From positions 1 to 40,178 of the IMG/VR virus record IMGVR_UViG_3300021087_001011: a stretch of DNA of 40,178 nt, one strand, 5' to 3'. Every line of letters starts with the position of its first letter. Positions within the stretch are counted from its first letter, which is position 1. The notes below the pieces were generated by a model, which was given only the letters and a program-made list of their open reading frames with translations, did not search any database and was not told the origin of the DNA. Source of the DNA: a virus. The position numbers were made by a program, and so were the translations under genes. This document shows, one piece after another, positions 37,577 through 40,178 of the stretch.

Positions 37577-38289
37577 AAATCAAATCCCTCCTCTTTTAAA
37601 AATTTTTGTACTGTCCATTTAGGTTCCCATCCTAAGGATTTTATTTTAGTAAGGTCAGCTAAAGTTTCTTCTCGTTCTCCCAGCGTTATATCTCTTACAG
37701 GTAAATTAGGTGCTATATCTTTTATTCTAATATTTTGTCCAGTACCTATATCAAGTGATCCTTTAAAAAATGGATTGTCTATAATACATAATATTGCACT
37801 ACACAAATCTTCTACATGAATAAAATCCCTTTTATGATTAGTAACATATTCTAATTTTCCATTTAATAATTTGTCAAAGAACATATTAAATCTTGGTGTT
37901 TTAGAATAAACTGTATGAAATCTCATACACACTGAATTAGGATGAGGTATGTATTCTATTACATTTTTTGTAGCGGCATAAGGATTTAAATGTGGTTCAT
38001 ATTGCGAACTAGAACCTGCATATAGCACTCTTGTTTTTTGATAATGTTCTAAAATTTTTCTAGTTCCTTCAACATTCATATCCCAATATCTTTTAGGATC
38101 AGACATTGATTCACGTACTCCTCCTATAGCGGCTAAATGAATTACTAACTCTACTTCTGGCAATTCTGCCGTAAATATATTTTTTCCGTCTTTAATGTCT
38201 ATACCAAAAATTTTATGATTTTTTTCTTCTAGTCTTTTAGAAAGTTCTGAACCTATAAAACCTTTATTACCTGTTATTAATATTTTCAT
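37573..38289 (-). CDS. NAD-dependent sugar epimerase/dehydratase (SDR), 238 aa
   Basis: Extended SDR: Rossmann start ILITGNKGFIGSELSKRL (3-20, GxxGxxG), HLAAIGG, AGSSSQYEPH and catalytic YAATK (Y104, K108). Short for the family (about 310 aa) with a trimmed C-terminus. Most likely a nucleotide-sugar 4-epimerase or dehydratase. A late-type box (38301-38308) lies upstream. Confidence 0.8.
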   Translation of the reverse strand: MKILITGNKGFIGSELSKRLEEKNHKIFGIDIKDGKNIFTAELPEVELVIHLAAIGGVRESMSDPKRYWDMNVEGTRKILEHYQKTRVLYAGSSSQYEPHLNPYAATKNVIEYIPHPNSVCMRFHTVYSKTPRFNMFFDKLLNGKLEYVTNHKRDFIHVEDLCSAILCIIDNPFFKGSLDIGTGQNIRIKDIAPNLPVRDITLGEREETLADLTKIKSLGWEPKWTVQKFLKEEGFDL

Positions 38290-38300
38290 TGTACTACCAA

Positions 38301-38308
38301 TATTTATT
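38301..38308 (-). promoter_or_regulatory. possible late promoter (AATAAATA)
   Basis: GCAATAAATATTGG on the minus strand, in the 27-base gap before the epimerase ATG at 38289. Could allow late expression of the glycan genes downstream. Confidence 0.35.
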
Positions 38309-38316
38309 GCCCAGTT

Positions 38317-39042
38317 TTATAATGACGTAGTTGATTTGATGTTTTGTACTTTAGAATAGTATGGATATACAACTTTAATCCATGGAAAAAGTTGTTTACA
38401 AGTTATGGCATCATTAGGCCACCAACCAATTTCGTCTTGTGCTTTAATTATTTCTTTTGCGGCCCATGGCTTTATGACAAACGCACTATTGCCTGCCATT
38501 CCTTGTGGTATTTCTTTTTTCATTACCCAAGGTGCATCGTGTACTCCTTCACCTAAATTTTTTAATGTGTCATGAAAAAGTTCTGCTTTTGGTGTAGCAT
38601 TTGTAGGATCATTTAATCCTAAACAACCTCCTTCAAAATCAAAAGGTGTAAATTTTCTAGTAAAGTATGCATCATGTTCACAAATTACTATTGGTTCATT
38701 TAATTCTACACATTTTTTCCATAAGTTATAATGGCTACCTGCCGCGGCAATTCTTTTATTGATATCATATGTTTTATAAGGTTTTAATAATAATTTTGTT
38801 TTTTCACAAATTCTTTTTTTATGCCAGGGCCATGTCCAATTAATGTTCCACATTGTAGCAGGAGTAACAGCTGGATAAAGAATAGGTTCTAAATCAGAAT
38901 TTGTTTCTTTAATAGATTTAATAACATTATTACTGTAAGCAATACTATTTTCATTTTGTGGCGTAGCCACTGGTGCTGATATATGCTTATTATATTCTAG
39001 TGGCGTTTCAGTATCTAATATTGTTATTATAAATGCTTTCAT
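38317..39042 (-). CDS. GT25-like glycosyltransferase, 241 aa
   Basis: Resembles the LPS-type GT25 family: AAAGSHYNLWKKCVELNEPI (99-118), then VICEHDAYFTR (119-129; E122, D124 region) and GNSAFVIKPWAAKEIIKA. Probable galactosyl- or glucosyltransferase of the surface glycan. Overlaps the methyltransferase gene by ATGA. Confidence 0.65.
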   Translation of the reverse strand: MKAFIITILDTETPLEYNKHISAPVATPQNENSIAYSNNVIKSIKETNSDLEPILYPAVTPATMWNINWTWPWHKKRICEKTKLLLKPYKTYDINKRIAAAGSHYNLWKKCVELNEPIVICEHDAYFTRKFTPFDFEGGCLGLNDPTNATPKAELFHDTLKNLGEGVHDAPWVMKKEIPQGMAGNSAFVIKPWAAKEIIKAQDEIGWWPNDAITCKQLFPWIKVVYPYYSKVQNIKSTTSL

Positions 39043-39737
39043 TTTGTAATTTTGTAAATGTAACTGTTTAATACATTGCTTTTTTTTCTATGATCAAATT
39101 TTTCAATTTTATATCCTTTAAGAGCATTAGTAAATATTTTCCATTTGTCTTGTGTAAATTCATTATTGGTTTTTCGAAAATGCCTCTTCAAGAATTTTTT
39201 AATACCAAATCCTAAATTTTTAAGTTCGGGTCTAGTTACTTGGTCTATAGGAAAAATATCTTCTATATAATATATGCCATTTGGTTTTAAAAAAGGAATA
39301 ATGTTTTTAAATGTTAATGCATTTGCTTCAGGAGTATGTTTACCATCATCTATTACAATATCAAATTTAGTTTTCCATTGTGCAACTTGATTGTATACAT
39401 CTGGATCAGTGCTGTCTATTTTTAAATATTGTACTCTGTTGTCTTGAAGAGATTCAATATGAGATTCATGCTTTCTTACAAAAATATCTATAGCATAAAT
39501 TTTAGCATTAGGAAAATAATCTAACCAGACAGCTATACTTCGTCCGCGATCTACACCTATTTCTAATATATTAATTGGTTTATTTCTTAATTTTTTAAAG
39601 TCAGCGTCATAAATTTCATCATAACTTAATATACCTTTAGTGCATTTATGTTTTAAAAACACTTCTTTTAAAGTAGACGTTTGTAAATTGTCTAATTGTT
39701 TTTGCCATTCCGCCGCATCTTTGTTTGTCATTACCAT
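39039..39737 (-). CDS. SAM-dependent methyltransferase, 232 aa
   Basis: Class-I Rossmann methyltransferase: INILEIGVDRGRSIAVWL (55-72, SAM motif I), IYAIDIF (D84, motif II) and KFDIVIDDGKHTPEANALTF with the IDDG(K/S)H signature of the TylF/cephalosporin-hydroxylase-like sugar O-methyltransferases, then GIYYIEDIFPIDQ. Probably methylates a sugar on the glycan made by this operon. Confidence 0.8.
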   Translation of the reverse strand: MVMTNKDAAEWQKQLDNLQTSTLKEVFLKHKCTKGILSYDEIYDADFKKLRNKPINILEIGVDRGRSIAVWLDYFPNAKIYAIDIFVRKHESHIESLQDNRVQYLKIDSTDPDVYNQVAQWKTKFDIVIDDGKHTPEANALTFKNIIPFLKPNGIYYIEDIFPIDQVTRPELKNLGFGIKKFLKRHFRKTNNEFTQDKWKIFTNALKGYKIEKFDHRKKSNVLNSYIYKITK

Positions 39738-40178
39738 TATTTTCCCATTTGATACTTTCTATATTTTTGTCCTATGAATGTATGATCTGACCAAATATGT
39801 CGTCTACTAGAAAATCTATAACTTTTTTTATCACAAACAGCATCATTTGTTATCCAAGATTCAATAAATTTAATATCACACTCCTGAGCTATTGATTCAA
39901 AACTGTTAGCCATGAAACGCCAACAATCTATATCATCATGATTAGGTCCTGTGCTAGGTGCTATTAATATCATATATTTGTTTGGTTTTAAAATTCTTTT
40001 CATTTCAGCTACCATTTTAAAAGGATTTCTTACGTGCTCTAATGTTTGTCCAGATACTATTAAATCAATTGAATCGTTTTTAAATGGCAATTTGTATGGT
40101 GCTGGCATAACATGAGTAACCCCTGGACCTTCATTTATATCGGCAACGTAATAATGTTTGTATATGTCTTTAAAAACT
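39737..40178 (-). CDS. methyltransferase type 11, 5' end beyond window
   Basis: The open frame runs to the window edge and is therefore partial. The visible part carries YYVADINEG (motif II), LPFKNDSIDLIVSGQTLEHV (motif IV region, SGQTLEHV) and MKRILKPNKYMILIAPS (motif V/VI). SAM motif I must lie outside. An internal ATG at 40108 is not the likely start. Probably a sugar or lipid methyltransferase of the same operon. Confidence 0.75.
   Translation of the reverse strand, partial: VFKDIYKHYYVADINEGPGVTHVMPAPYKLPFKNDSIDLIVSGQTLEHVRNPFKMVAEMKRILKPNKYMILIAPSTGPNHDDIDCWRFMANSFESIAQECDIKFIESWITNDAVCDKKSYRFSSRRHIWSDHTFIGQKYRKYQMGK

Noticed and set aside
1-40178. CRISPR array, insertion sequence, integrase or attachment site
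   Set aside because: No regularly spaced direct repeats, transposase, recombinase or flanking duplications were seen.

Overview
The window looks like part of the genome of a T4-like tailed phage (myovirus) of an aquatic, probably marine, heterotrophic bacterium. Three observations support this: (1) T4-type replication proteins (DnaB-like helicase gp41, TOPRIM primase gp61, UvsW helicase); (2) very AT-rich, densely packed genes whose stops and starts overlap as ATGA or TAATG; (3) accessory genes common in marine T4-like phages (2-oxoglutarate oxygenases, a one-domain carbamoyltransferase, nested glycosyltransferases). There are no photosynthesis genes, so a cyanobacterial host is less likely. 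A low-GC host such as a SAR11-type alphaproteobacterium is only an inference.

Layout. 1-2400 (+): tiny membrane proteins, a 2OG-Fe(II) oxygenase and structured non-coding DNA. 2400-4553 (-): structured-RNA candidate, GNAT-like protein, nitrilase-family amidohydrolase, membrane coiled-coil protein. 4669-6062 (+): small genes and a lipoprotein. 6059-9038 (-): late genes, including an exported thioredoxin-like protein, two exported paralogues and virion-type proteins. 9082-13233: small genes, then an operon with an L33-like ribosomal protein, isocitrate lyase and a eukaryotic-type glutamine synthetase. 13265-15584 (-): HtrA-like protease followed by a chain of 25-69-residue, mostly membrane-bound peptides. 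15686-16254 (+): three small late genes. 16467-21381 (+): seven-gene cassette with three 2OG-oxygenase-like proteins, a class-III aminotransferase and an amidinotransferase. 21399-33069 (-): replication region with a SET-domain protein, gp41, carbamoyltransferase, primase, a minimal family-C polymerase-like protein, a possible clamp-loader subunit, UvsW and a partner. 33093-40178 (-): surface-glycan operon (glycosyltransferases, epimerase, cupin, methyltransferases), cut off by the window edge.

Regulation can be read from the sequence. Several genes carry a near-consensus sigma70 promoter (TTGAC-N17-TAnnnT) whose -10 box ends 6 or 7 bases before the ATG, which implies leaderless mRNAs. These serve replication genes and the operon holding glutamine synthetase and isocitrate lyase, so those are probably early genes. 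A second set carries a T4-like late motif (ATAAATA) and serves virion-type genes, the HtrA operon and the 16-21 kb cassette.

Most notable are the paired isocitrate lyase and glutamine synthetase, the oxygenase/aminotransferase/amidinotransferase cassette as a candidate undescribed biosynthetic or modification system, the leaderless promoter pattern, and the 192-residue family-C polymerase relic that keeps the catalytic aspartates.
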